Below, piece by piece: positions 13,814 through 28,800 of a DNA stretch of 64,000 nt. The DNA comes from Homalodisca vitripennis (lineage: Eukaryota > Arthropoda > Insecta > Hemiptera > Cicadellidae), in NCBI RefSeq assembly GCF_021130785.1, contig NC_060215.1:118072501-118136500 (forward strand), given 5' to 3'. Every line of letters begins with the position of its first letter. The stretch's first letter is position 1. Below the pieces are notes generated by a model that was given only the letters and a program-made list of their open reading frames with translations, had not been told where the DNA came from and did no database searches. The translations under genes and the position numbers were made by a program.

Positions 13814-16800
13814 CAATTATGGCAGTCAATCATACATACCAGAATTTAAGGCTTTGGGGAACTTCCACAATTATCATATCCAAAACAGGGAGAGTATTGT
13901 AATTGCTCATCACAATTTAGAATTTTTTAAAGCAGAAACCTACTTACCAGCGAAGCAGATTTTTTAATAAATTGCAGGAACATATAAGAGGAACAAAACA
14001 TTTTAAGATCATGTTAAAAAATTACCTAATTGAACATCCGTTGTACTCCATTGATGAGATTTTGTGGTATATGATACTATAAAACATATGTATTTAGATT
14101 TTAATATATATAACAGTTTTAATTAAGGATTTATCTACTATGATCAACATGTTATGTTACTTATGATATATATCTATGTCCTATAGTTTCTTGAAAACTG
14201 ACATTTAATTCTTGTACATAATGTATGAATACGATTTTTTCAATTAATTTAAGTTCAAATTAGATTTAGAGGTTAATTCCTTTATTGAATTAAATTCCCT
14301 ACCTGAGTGGTCTGTTCTAAACAGTACACTTCAAAGGTCGCGTTGTTTAGCTTCAAACTCAGACATTACCAAATTCACAACACAGATTATGCTGCTTGAA
14401 TCTATGATTACTAGAACAGAATTAGTTATTTTCTTGGGTTTGAACCCAGGATTTTAGGACCAAGTTCATTTTTTTAACCACAGAAGAAAACGTTCCAAAC
14501 CATATTTGGTTTTAAGGAGAACCCAATCTTGTAGACATTTGTGCAGAGAACAGTGTGTTCTTACTTTTCCTGCTTTTCTTAAAATCTTGTCTGCAGCATA
14601 CTCACTTTATACACACAATATACCAGTCCCCCATTTTATAACACTTCATTTTTTCAAAGACATATAATGTAAAATTGTACTGAATTGTTGAACTCTCTCC
14701 CAGCCTAATTGAAGTTAAAACACACCCATAAATTGTTTCAGGTACAAATTAATAAATATCTGACTGACAAATTATGTTGCATAGTCTATCAATTTGTTAG
14801 TGGTCATATATAATATTATACTGTGTTTAAAATTGTAGTTTTTTACTTTTAGATCTGAAATATTTTGCATATATGCCTGCGCTTCACACTGGCTGGCATG
14901 GCAGACGCTGCTATAGAATTGCAACCTGTAATAAAACACAAGCTATTGAGTATTGAGAGTAAATGTTATATAACACCTTGTCTATTATTATTAAGTCTTT
15001 ATCTTGATATCGTTATTAACATTGTCAGATTTTAAATGTTTTTTTTTTCAGGATCTTTATCCACCTGTACAACTGCCGAACTACAACAACCAATTTGATC
15101 TAGAAGAAGGCTTTAATTCTACTCAGGTCTGAAAGATAACAATATATTCTTAATTATTGCATGTTTAATATATCATTAGACAAATATTGTGCATGGTAAT
15201 TATTGCAATGGGTTCCTTGAAATACATTTGTACCACATTTTTTAATAATGAAATAAAAAAAATTAAATAATTCTAAAGATTGAATAGAATAGGTTTCAGT
15301 ATTTTAAAATATATTTTTTGCTTAAAATATAATACTAAGCAAAACGAAACATAAAAACATCAATATACTACTATTTATAGATGAGTTTAGGCCTACACCA
15401 GTTTTAGTAGGAGTTAGGAGTGTGTTTAAAAAGTGCAATTTTGGGGCTAGTCTCTTTGGCAAGTAAACTGGATTTAATGGCTGGGTTGTTTAAAAGTAAA
15501 GCTGAATGGCCATCAAAGAGTTAAAAGTGAGTAAGTATGTTGATAAAGCGGAATTTGTTTGAATTATAAATACAAGTATAATTACATTGTATTATCATTA
15601 AAAGACTGAAAGCAAAAATAAACAATCCAATGATAAGCATAGACTAGTTTAGTTAAAACAATTCCATACAGTACAATAACGTACCTTAGTCAGTTTTTCT
15701 GATTCAACTTTTTGGAAGTTGCAATGAGTGTTTCAAAAAAGTATGGAGTGCCAAAAAGAAAAATAGTATAATATAGCATTCCATCATCATTTGATACTCC
15801 TTACCAATAAATTAAATGTTGTTACAAAGTTCTTCAGTTGGGGATAGTTTTTTCTTTGGCTCATAATTATTGAAACAAAATTTATGTTATACTCAAAAAC
15901 CTAACTGGCCACATATATTTCGGGACATAGCAGTAAAGTTTTAATGTTGAGTGTGGGGTAACTCTAAAGTCAGTGGTGCATGGACTGCACTTAATAGAAG
16001 GGTAGACTACTTGCATAGGTAAGGGACTGTGTTATCTTCTCACTGTGCTTCATGCCGGTTGGTGTAGTCTGTAACGTTGCTATAGTTTGGCAAGGTGTAA
16101 CAGAACACAAGCTAATATGATGTATTGAGAGTAAATGTTACATAACACTTTCTCTATTAATATTAAGTCTTTATCTTGATGTCGTTATTAACATTGTAAG
16201 ATTGTAAATGTTATTTTTCAGCATGCTTATCCAATTGTAATCCGGCCCAATAACAACAACCGAGATGTTCTGAATGAAAGCTTCAATTCTACTCAGGTCT
16301 GAAAGATAACGATATATTCTTAAATTATTGCATGTTTTAAAATATCATTAGACAAATATTTTGCATGGTAATTTTTGCAATGGGTTCCTTGAAATACATT
16401 TGTACCACATTTTGTAACAATGAAATAAAAAAATTAAATAATTCTAAAGATTGAATATAATGTTTCAATATATATATATATGAAACAATTTTAGCATTCA
16501 ATCATACATACCAGAATTTAAGGCTTTGGGGAACTTCCACAATTATCATATCCAAAACAGGGAGAGTATTGTAATTGCTCACCACAATTTAGAATTTTTT
16601 AAAGCAGAAACCTACTTACCAGCGAAGCAGATTTTTTAATAAATTGCAGGAACATATAAGAGGAACAAAACATTTTAAGATCATGTTAAAAAATTACCTA
16701 ATTGAACATCCGTTGTACTCCATTGATGAGATTTTGTGGTATATGATACTATAAAACGTATGTATTTAGATTTTAATATATATAACAGTTTTAATTAAGG

Positions 16801-19800
16801 ATTTATCTACTATGATCAACATGTTATGTTACTTATGATATATATCTATGTCCTATAGTTTCTTGAAAACTGACATTTAATTCTTGTACATAATGTATGA
16901 ATACGATTTTTTCAATTAATTTAAGTTCAAATTAGATTTAGAGGTTAATTCCTTTATTGAATTAAATTCCCTACCTGAGTGGTCTGTTCTAAACAGTACA
17001 CTTCAAAGGTCGCGTTGTTTAGCTTCAAACTCAGACATTACCAAATTCACAACACAGATTATGCTGCTTGAATCTATGATTACTAGAACAGAATTAGTTA
17101 TTTTCTTGGGTTTGACCCCAGGATTTTAGGACCAAGTTCATTTTTTTAACCACAGAAGAAAACGTTCCAAACCATATTTGGTTTTAAGGAGAACCCAATC
17201 TTGTAGACATTTGTGCAGAGAACAGTGTGTTCTTACTTTTCCTGCTTTTCTTAAAATCTTGTCTGCAGCATACTCACTTTATACACACAATATACCAGTC
17301 CCCCATTTTATAACACTTCATTTTTTCAAAGACATATAATGTAAAATTGTACTGAATTGTTGAACTCTCTCCCAGCCCAATTGAAGTTAAAAAACACCCA
17401 TAAATTGTTTCAGGTACAAATTAATAAATATCTGACTGACAAATTATGTTGCATAGTCTATCAATTTGTTAGTGGTCATATATAATATTATACTATGTTT
17501 ATAAATGTAGTTTTTTACTTTTAGATCTGAAATATTTTGCATATATGCCTGCGCTTCACACTGGCTGGCATGGCAAACGCTGCTATAGATTGGCAACCTG
17601 TAATAAAACACAAGCTATTGAGTATTGAGAGTAAATGTTATATAACACCTTGTCTATTATTATTAAGTCTTTATCTTGATATCGTTATTAACATTGTCAG
17701 ATTTTAAATGTTTTTTTTTTCAGGATCTTTATCCACCTGTACAACTGCCGAACTACAACAACCAATTTGATCTAGAAGAAGGCTTTAATTCTACTCAGGT
17801 CTGAAAGATAACAATATATTCTTAATTATTGCATGTTTAATATATCATTAGACAAATATTGTGCATGGTAATTATTGCAATGGGTTCCTTGAAATACATT
17901 TGTACCACATTTTTTAATAATGAAATAAAAAAATTAAATAATTCTAAAGATTGAATAGAATAGGTTTCAGTATTTTAAAATATATTTTTTGCTTAAAATA
18001 TAATACTAAGCAAAACGAAACATAAAACATCAATATACTACTATTTATAGATGAGTTAGGCCTACACCAGTTTTAGTAGGAGTTAGGAGTGTGTTAAAAA
18101 GTGCAATTTTGGGGCTAGTCTCTTTGGCAAGTAAACTGGATTTAATGGCTGGGTTGTTTAAAAGTAAAGCTGAATGGCCATCAAAGAGTTAAAAGTGAGT
18201 AAGTATGTTGATAAAGCGGAATTTGTTTGAATTATAAATACAAGTATAATTACATTGTATTATCATTAAAAGACTGAAAGCAAAATAAACAATCCAATGA
18301 TAAGCATAGACTAGTTTAGTTAAAACAATTCCATACAGTACAATAACGTACCTTAGTCAGTTTTTCTGATTCAACTTTTTGGAAGTTGCAATGAGTGTTT
18401 CAAAAAGTATGGAGTGCCAAAAAGAAAAATAGTATAATATAGCATTCCATCATCATTTGATACTCCTTACCAATAAATTAAATGTTGTTACAAAGTTCTT
18501 CAGTTGGGGATAGTTTTTTCTTTGGCTCATAATTATTGAAACAAAATTTATGTTATACTCAAAACCTAACTGGCCACATATATTTCGGGACATAGCAGTA
18601 AAGTTTTAATGTTGAGTGTGGGGTAACTCTAAAGTCAGTGGTGCATGGACTGCACTTAATAGAAGGGTAGACTACTTGCATAGGTAAGGGACTGTGTTAT
18701 CTTCTCACTGTGCTTCATGCCGGTTGGTGTAGTCTGTAACGTTGCTATAGTTTGGCAAGGTGTAACAGAACACAAGCTAATATGATGTATTGAGAGTAAA
18801 TGTTACATAACACTTTCTCTATTAATATTAAGTCTTTATCTTGATGTCGTTATTAACATTGTAAGATTGTAAATGTTATTTTTCAGCATGCTTATCCAAT
18901 TGTAATCCGGCCCAATAACAACAACCGAGATGTTCTGAATGAAAGCTTCAATTCTACTCAGGTCTGAAAGATAACGATATATTCTTAAATTATTGCATGT
19001 TTAAAATATCATTAGACAAATATTTTGCATGGTAATTTTTGCAATGGGTTCCTTGAAATACATTTGTACCACATTTTGTAACAATGAAATAAAAAAATTA
19101 AATAATTCTAAAGATTGAATATAATGTTTCAATATATATATATATGAAACAATTTTAGCATTCAATCATACATACCAGAATTTAAGGCTTTGGGGAACTT
19201 CCACAATTATCATATCCAAAACAGGGAGAGTATTGTAATTGCTCATCACAATTTAGAATTTTTTAAAGCAGAAACCTACTTACCAGTGAAGCAGATTTTT
19301 TAATAAATTGCAGGAACATATAAGAGGAACAAAACATTTTAAGATCATGTTAAAAAATTACCTAATTGAACATCCGTTGTACTCCATTGATGAGTTTTTG
19401 TGGTATATGATACTATAAAACGTATGTATTTAGATTTTAATATATATAACAGTTTTAATTAAGGATTTATCTACTATGATCAACATGTTATGTTACTTAT
19501 GATATATATCTATGTCCTATAGTTTCTTGAAAACTGACATTTAATTCTTGTACATAATGTATGAATACGATTTTTTCAATTAATTTAAGTTCAAATTAGA
19601 TTTAGAGGTTAATTCCTTTATTGAATTAAATTCCCTACCTGAGTGGTCTGTTCTAAACAGTACACTTCAAAGGTCGCGTTGTTTAGCTTCAAACTCAGAC
19701 ATTACCAAATTCACAACACAGATTATGCTGCTTGAATCTATGATTACTAGAACAGAATTAGTTATTTTCTTGGGTTTGACCCCAGGATTTTAGGACCAAG

Positions 19801-22800
19801 TTCATTTTTTTAACCACAGAAGAAAACGTTCCAAACCATATTTGGTTTTAAGGAGAACCCAATCTTGTAGACATTTGTGCAGAGAACAGTGTGTTCTTAC
19901 TTTTCCTGCTTTTCTTAAAATCTTGTCTGCAGCATACTCACTTTATACACACAATATACCAGTCCCCCATTTTATAACACTTCATTTTTTCAAAGACATA
20001 TAATGTAAAATTGTACTGAATTGTTGAACTCTCTCCCAGCCTAATTGAAGTTAAAACACACCCATAAATTGTTTCAGGTACAAATTAATAAATATCTGAC
20101 TGACAAATTATGTTGCATAGTCTATCAATTTGTTAGTGGTCATATATAATATTATACTGTGTTTAAAATTGTAGTTTTTTACTTTTAGATCTGAAATATT
20201 TTGCATATATGCCTGCGCTTCACACTGGCTGGCATGGCAGACGCTGCTATAGAATTGCAACCTGTAATAAAACACAAGCTATTGAGTATTGAGAGTAAAT
20301 GTTATATAACACCTTGTCTATTATTATTAAGTCTTTATCTTGATATCGTTATTAACATTGTCAGATTTTAAATGTTTTTTTTTTCAGGATCTTTATCCAC
20401 CTGTACAACTGCCGAACTACAACAACCAATTTGATCTAGAAGAAGGCTTTAATTCTACTCAGGTCTGAAAGATACCAATATATTCTTAATTATTGCATGT
20501 TTAATATATTATTAGACAAATATTTTGCATGGTAATTTTGCTTAATGTATGAGAGTTTTACATGAAAGGAAACAAACAGTATTGAAATCAACGAAGAGGG
20601 GATCTATAGTAGGGGAGATCGAGGCAATACCGTACACTTAAGAAAAGAGGGTACCTATATTTTGTATTTTTCAATATTTCTATCTGAAATTTCTATACAA
20701 TAATTATTAAATGGTTATTTACAAAATAGATAAAAAAAAATTTTTTTCTACAAGTAGTACATAGTTAAGATAAAAATTACTACAACATTGCATTGTACTT
20801 GTGTTGGGGTAGGGTAATACCGTACACTATATCAGCTATGAAAAAAAACTGTAATACAACACAATTAAAATGTATTTAGTGTTACGTATTAATTACAATC
20901 TTCAAACAAATTACAAATTAGCTAAGTTAGCTCACATTTTGTCATCAAAATATAAGAAAACAATAAATCTAAGTTTTAAGAAAATATTACAAAAAGCTAT
21001 GATACATTTTTGCAATAGTCACATACAAAGTTCTGACCGAATCGGCAGCACTGCATTCTGCATGTACCCAACATGCACAAAACCCACACCTGAACCAAAG
21101 TTCACTGTCCCTCCCAATCTCCCCACAAAGAAGACAGCAACCAGCTTCAGTAGGCAATTCCTTTCATGATATGGCCCCAGAATCTCCAAAGCTGAGAAGG
21201 TCTACGTCATCCATTTCATTGTCATCGCACAGAATTATTTCCTTGCATTTATCTTCGTCCTCTGATGAACTGAACGAAATGTTTCTGCCACATAACTTTT
21301 TCTTTGCCTTTGTCACTTTCTGTACTTGCTCTTACCTTTTGGTTTCAGAACCTTTTTAGAGGCTTTTTTTAAGGTTGTTATTTTCCTTACGCTTATTCCT
21401 TTCTTCTTTTTCGAGAGCTGCTAACTCAAGTTTTATTTTATTAGGGGTCAGAGTGAGAATTGATGAATGCTGCTTTCTTGACTTCAGTTTTTTAGAAGTC
21501 TTTTTGGGACATGGAAGAGGAGAAATAATAGAAAAAATGTACAAGTGATGCATTGTCTGACTTCGGAGGATGAAGATCTTCATTAGGGTTGGTTTCATCA
21601 ACATCCATGTCATGTCTTGACGTTGATGGTTTAGGACCATGATTTAAAGCTTCGTGTTGTACCTGCCCGACTGTTGGTACAGCAATTTCGTGGATGTTCT
21701 TTTGTGGCTCTTCATCGACAACTGATACAAGTGCAGATTCATTAGGATTCAATACTGTAAAATCCTCTTCTGAAAATGTTTCTGTATCTAAAGGAAATAT
21801 TCCAGTCTTGTCAAATCCCGAAACTCCCTTTTCAATGTTTGCAACTCTGATATATGCCTTGTTGAACAGGGATGCAATATCGTAAGGAGTTATCTTGGTA
21901 AATGCATATACTTTCATAAATGAATCACACTCTCGAGCAAAGGCTGCCTTCAAGGAACTGTAAAAGGTTACATCCAGAGGCTGCAGTCGGTGTGATGTAT
22001 GTGGAGGTATTGTAACTACTAAAATATTGTTATCCTTGCACTTGTTGTAGGCAGCTAAGGTCGTGTGGGTGGTGTGGTTGTCCATGATTAGCAAAACAGG
22101 ACTCTCCTTTGTTGGTTTTGCGTAGGCAATAAAATGGTCCAACCATACCAAAAACAAATCTTCATTAATCCAGCCATTTTTGCTGCATTCGTAAATTGCA
22201 TTTATATCTTTTTTCAAAAGTGGGCTCATTCTCAACCTAGGGAAAATGAACATTGGAGGGATGTAAGTACCCGCAGCACTAAAAGCACAACATATGGTTA
22301 TATTTTTCCCCCGTTCCCAACTAGTAGCAGCACCAACCTGTTTTACCCCTTTGGGACCCAGAATATTCCCAGGTTTCTGAACAGTTTATATGCCCGTTTC
22401 GTCAAAGTTATAGATGTTTGCAGAAGAAAAGGCATGTTTATCCATAACAGACTTCAAGTTTGAATAAAACAACTTTACCTCTTCAACATTAAAAGCTGAT
22501 ATTCTGTCCAAGCTGGTAGCCTCCGGTTTTCTAACGCTAACAGTTGGATTTCTTTTGAGAAACCATTGCAACCAGTCCAACCCAGCCATTTTACATGAGA
22601 TATTAAAGTTGTGTTTTATTTTGTTCACTTCTGCATATTCAAACACTAGTCTACGAAGCTCAGTTGGAGTCAGCCCATAGAATACTTTAGCTAAAGTTAA
22701 TACCTGCTGTGCTATATCGTTTTCTTGTTCTTTGGTGAACTTGGGTTTTCGTCCTAACTGTGCCTCACTCGAATTATTTGTTTGTAGTCGATCACGGAGT

Positions 22801-25800
22801 GTCATCACGGGAATGTTGTAAAATCGAGCAGTCTCTCGAAGTTTCTTGCTATCTTCTTTCACAGCCTTGATAGCAGCTTTCATCATCTCATTAGTCCAGA
22901 TTGCTTTCTGCGTCAGCCATGGACGGTTTCTCACTATCTGTTGAAAAAGTATTTTTTATAGACATTTAAATATTAAAGAATTTAGAATTAGATATTAAGA
23001 TAAATGTTTTAAGAACAATTTTTATCATAACATTGCATTATGGGTAATCCCGTACACTTGTTGGGGCAATACCGTACACTTTGTACGGCATTGCCCCGAT
23101 CTGTCTTGCGTAGCATTAAAATTCATAACCTAAAAAAATACACCGACTAGGAAGGTCGTAGTTATACTAATTTATGATCTTATATGTAAAGATTATAATA
23201 CCAATATTGTAAAGACCATAACTGGAGCAGAGTTTTACTTACCTCTGATGAAGCAAGAATTCAAAATAAGAAGAAAACTGAAGAAACTATAAAAACTTTG
23301 TTTTGTTAAACAACGCGGTGCAGCTTGCCAGCGGTTTCCCTCCAGATGTGTTTCGTATTGTTGCCGCGAGGTAGCAGCACTAGTTTCGGTATTACCTCAA
23401 TGTACGGTATTGCCTCGATCTCCCCTAACCCTTTCATGGCCATGGGCCAATATACTGTTTCAGGAATTATATTTCTGAAATGACTGTGAGCCAACATCTT
23501 AGCACAGGAAAATCAGTTTCAAACCGGTATTGTACTGATATTTTGGCACCCTTTATTTGATTTAATGATTTCCTTCTTTGTATATAGTTTGTAATATAAT
23601 ACCAAACGAAACATAAATGGGTATCCTTTCAGATTATAATTATTTTTAAGTTTTATCACTTTTTTGGTTCAGTAGACGCAATTTGAATGGCAGTGGTGTA
23701 TCCAAAACAAAATGGCTACCTGCCAAAACTGATAGTGAAAGTGGTCCCAGGAAACAGTAAAATAGTGAAGGTTTTAGGTAAAATCAACAAATTGCCTCTT
23801 ATCAACACCTTACCTGGAGTACTGTAAGTCATTTTACATATGATTTGACACATCCTGATTCAAGACTCAAGATAATTTTTCATTTTACTGACACACAGCT
23901 GTTCTGGATAGTGATGCCACAAACACCTGGACAATGAGCTGGCTGATATATTACAGCCACATCACATCTAGATATCACAGCTTATGAAAAGCTCCTTTTA
24001 CAAAATAAAGTTATATTTACAACTAAGCTAAACTAACTTCAAGCATAACTGAAATAAAGAGTATAAGCACATAACCTTATTTAGTCAACCATATGACATC
24101 ACTCATATGACGTCAACACCTGACAGTCACGTATTACATTCCAATTGAATAATACGGCTGGCAGCCAGACAGACAGTGCAAGTGTGCCACACAGACGGGA
24201 GCATTGCCCGCCACCTGCTGACACTGCAACCTCTGACCTCAGACGCAGCTGTACTGACAAACTACACTAAGTAATTTACTGGCTCACAGTATGTTACATT
24301 TCGACATGGTTGTTGACTACCTCAAATCAACCTAAATTATATTGTATATTTTAGACCTGGACTTCGTTGACATAAAGAAACCTTTTAAAAACTGATTTAT
24401 CCTCACAATTGAACCTCAAGATTTTTGACATAAAGAAACAGCCAAACTTTTAAAAAACTGATTTATCCATACATCTGAATTTTGAGTTCTCGACATAAAG
24501 AAGTAGCCACAGAATTGATTTAGTTTGACACCTTAACCTTTTCATTTTTCTTTTTGACATTTCAGAATGCCCACAAAATATCCCTGTGGCTCATGTTCAG
24601 TTGGTGTGAGATACTCTGGGTTAAAAGTAATGGTCCTTGTCAGCTATGGTACCATGCTGGCTGCCAAAGTATCAGCGAAAAAGCTCTGAAAAAAATAACT
24701 TGTACTGAAATAAATCACTGGAAATGCGTCACCTGTAAAAAAGACTCTTCAACAAACACCTCCAAAGTCGAATCTCTGCCATTGACTAGTCAAATTGAAC
24801 TTTATAATGAGATAGAGGAAGTTCATGATAAGATTAAAAATCTTCAAGATCCTGACGACTTGGAAACATCCCTCACACTAGCTGCTGAAGCTGGAAATGC
24901 TTTGTTAGCTGAAAATAGAAATCTTAAAAGAGAATTGTATGATATGACACAGAAGAATTCTCAACTAACTCAGCACATGAGGGTCACTTTTGAGCTTGAG
25001 AAAATAAAATATGAGGCCAACATTGAAGAACTTGAAAGTCAGATTCAAACCCTAGAAAACAGAAATTCTAGGTTAGCTGAATCTTTACAGGAAACTGAAC
25101 TTCAATTTTGTAGAGAAAAAGAATCACACACCAATCTTATACAAGCTTTCGAAGAACAGGATAGGGAAAAAGAATTGGCAATTTTAAACTATGAGAAAGA
25201 AATAAAACAATTACATACAACCTTAAAAAATCTGAAACGGTCTCATCAAGAGAATCCTGACTCCGATAAGGAAATCAAAATTTATAAAACCTCGGAAACT
25301 CAAACTGAAAACATACAATCACAGTTACTGGTACAAAATTCTAGAAAATCAAACAACCTTACTCTTATTCAGGATATGATAAGCCTGAAAAGCCGTCAAG
25401 AGCAAATGGAAAACTCAGTGAAAGCACTACAGAACCAGTTTCAGAGTTATGCCATTAAAATTCAAGACTGGCCACAGGCACGCATACACTCTAACAGAAA
25501 TAAAAGAAAAACAAAGACCCATTTTAGTGTATCCCTACAAATGGCTAAAAATAGGTCAAGTAATCAAAATCAAGTTGTAGCTCCTGCAACACAGATATCT
25601 AATTCCAAGCTAACAGAGCAAATAGAAAATACGTCAGTGGTTTGCTCGGATACTGTCTTCAAACTGACTAAAAGCCTGCCTCTTAACTCAAAGCCACGAG
25701 CCAAGGATGAGACATGTGAGGAGTTTTTTGCCAAAAACATCGTGTTTTTCAAGGACCACATGATCAAGCATTACAACTGCTTGACAGAGAAAAATAACTC

Positions 25801-28800
25801 ACTGCCTATCTTTCATCCTCGATCTCCTGTGCAGGCTGAAGTCCACCAACCACACAATATTTTATGCCACAGCAATATGACAAACAGCAAATTAAAATCA
25901 TAACCAGTCCTTTGATTGAAATCCCTTCTCAAAAAGACTGTATACATCATTTAACAGTCCTTCATCAGAATGTAGATAGAATTAGTAATAAAATTGACCG
26001 TTTAAACCATTTTCTCCAAATAGTGAAGCCACACTTAATTGTACTAACAGAACATGGACTGACTCAAGATCACATCAGTAACACTCGACTTGAAGATTTC
26101 TGTTTGATAGCAGAATATAGTCGACAAAATCATTTGAAGGGAGGTGTTGCAATTTATTGTAAAGCATCTCTAAGCGATCAGGTAGAAATGGTACAAGTGC
26201 AGAATTTCAGTATTGAACTTGTGTGCGAGATAGCCATGGTGCGAGTGAAAACTTTAAACCAATATGTCTATATAATGGGCATCTACCGTCCTCCTCAGAG
26301 CTCACTAACTGAGAGCATGGGTGTGATTGCTTCAGTGTTAGATACGGTGCCAACCTGGAAGAGCCCAATTGTTTTAATAGGTGACATTAACATCGACTGC
26401 CTTAAACTCGAACATGACCAAGTGCTATTTGATGAGACACTTTTCAGCTACAACATGACAAGAATCCCTCTTCCTCCAACTAGAATAACACCACAGTCAC
26501 AAACATCAATTGACTGTGTATGTACTAATCAAAAAGGAGATGATGTGTCAATTGAGATCTTAAATTCAGGGATTTCTGACCACACAGCCCAAATTTGCAC
26601 GCTCAATGTTTTTACAGAAGATACTGGTAATGTTAAAGGACAAAAGAGAAATTTTAATGATGACAATATCCACAATTTAAAACTGGCATTGTCTAATGAA
26701 ACCTGGGAAAGAGTCATCAACTGTAATGACACTGAAATCGCTTATAAAAATTTCTCTAACATCATTACATCAGCACTGAACCAAACATGTCCTTATAAAA
26801 AATATAAGCAATGCAAAGGCAAAGAAAAAACTATGGGACCCTGAACTGCACACTTTGAGGCAAGAATTCTTAGGCGCCAATGAGCGTTATCTTCTTATGG
26901 GCTCATTAGAACACAAGCAGGAAGTTGCTACTAAGAAAAAGAATTATGACTTGAAGATAAAAGAACTCAGACGTCAGTCAACGGTCGACCGAATAGCACG
27001 TTCAGAAAATAAAACTAAAGCCCTTTGGAATATTATAAATAATGAAAGAAGAACCAAGAAATCGTCTGTAGGACTGAAAGAACTTAAAATTGACAATAAA
27101 ACTATCAACGATCCTCAGCAAATTGTGGAACATTTCAACACTGTTTTTACGACCATGGCTGACTCTGCTATTTTAAACAACAACCCTCTAAAGAACAGAA
27201 CTCCAAGTCCTATTCAGCAGCTTGACACTCGCTCTTTTTATCTCTATGACACAACAATTGAAGAAGTCATCAAAATGATCAACTCACTGCCAGCTAAAGT
27301 CTCTGCAGGAATTGACGAAATCTCACCAAAGTTGTTGAAGGCTTGTAAACATGAAATAGCCTACCCTTTAACCACTCTAATAAACATGTCCTTCCAATCT
27401 GGTAGATTTCCACATCAACTAAAACTATCTAAAGTAATCCCCATTTTTAAACAAGGTGATCAGTCTGAAGCATCAAACTATCGCCCAATCTCGCAAATTT
27501 CAACATTCTCTAAAGTCATTGAAAAGATTGTGCTTAATCGTCTCCTAAACTACATGACATACAATAATCTGCTTACTGATCAACAGCACGGTTTCACCAA
27601 AAATAAATCTACATCGACAGCTTTAATTAGTTTTATTGAATACGTAATAGATCAAATAGAAGCTAAAAATACAACAACAGCAATATTCTTAGATTTAAGC
27701 AAAGCCTTTGACACCCTTGACCATGAACAACTGCTGACCAAACTAAATACCATGGGAGTACGGGGCACTGAAGCTGAGTGGTTCAGGAGTTACCTAACCA
27801 ATAGAGAACAGGTAGTTGAAATCCGGAATACTCAAAACAATAAAATTGCACACATCAGATCCAGTCCACTTCCAGTTCTAAGGGGCGTCCCCCAAGGATC
27901 AGTCCTGGGTCCTGTACTCTTTACTCTATTTACGAACGATTTACCTAAGTACTTAGATGAATTTGCTACAACTCTGATGTATGCAGATGATACCGTTCTA
28001 CTTTTAGCCGATAGAACCCCAGAAAACCTGGAGATAGAGTCATTCACTGCAATGAACATGGCAGTACAGTACTGCCATATTAATAACCTGGTAGTTAATG
28101 AAGCTAAAACCCAGCAACTCATATTGGGCCCAAAAAAGGAACAAACTGTGCACCTGCCTAACATCCAAGCAGCATCAGAGGCAAAGTACTTGGGAGTGAC
28201 AATAGATGAAGATCTCAAATGGACAACGCACATTGACAACCTGTGCAGGAAATTAGGTACTGGACTGTATGTCGTTAAAAGAATAAAATCAATAAGTGAT
28301 GTACCCTCTGCAAAAACAGCCTACTTTGCTTTATTTGAATCAAACCTTCGCTATGGTCTCCTGGTCTGGGGTAATTCATCTGCAGGAAATCTCCAACGTG
28401 TGCTGATAACACAGAAAAAAGCAGTGAGAACACTTGCTGACTTACAGCCAAGAGAGAGTTGTCGACCAGCTTTTATCAACCTCTCAATTCTGACAGTTGT
28501 ATCCTTGTACGTGCTGGAGGCAGTAACCTGTGTGCACAAGAGAGGTTTTCCCAGAGGATGTAACACACATCATTACAGCACAAGACGAGCGACAGATTTT
28601 CATCTTCCTGGGCATCGACTTTCTCTATTTGAGGAGAAGCCCTCTTACATGGGTTTAAAACTGTGGAACCACCTGCCAGAAGACCTGAAGGGACATGGTG
28701 CGGCAAAATTCAAGAAGAAGGTGAAGTTTTGGCTGCTGCAAAATCCATTCTACTCGTTAGAAGAATACCTGAACAGAGAGCAAAACTAACAACCAAACTG

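Larger units (their letters stand above)
13813..16484 (+). repeat. Array A unit A1 (LINE 3' fragment + exon D + exon H)
   Basis: First full unit of a tandem segmental duplication inside the gene. It runs from a TA microsatellite and LINE fragment through exon D (offset 1239) to exon H and the next TA tract. It is near-identical to A2. The D to H distance is 7 nt longer than in A2, and all the differences I found there are single extra bases in homopolymers. Confidence 0.85.
16485..19148 (+). repeat. Array A unit A2
   Basis: Second full unit, about 2664 nt, with the same order of LINE fragment, exon D and exon H. The start is marked by a short TA tract flanked by gtttca/tgaaac. Confidence 0.85.

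Noticed and set aside
21171..21359. + strand frames across the pogo element (20870-22463)
   Set aside because: They are antisense shadows of the minus-strand transposase.
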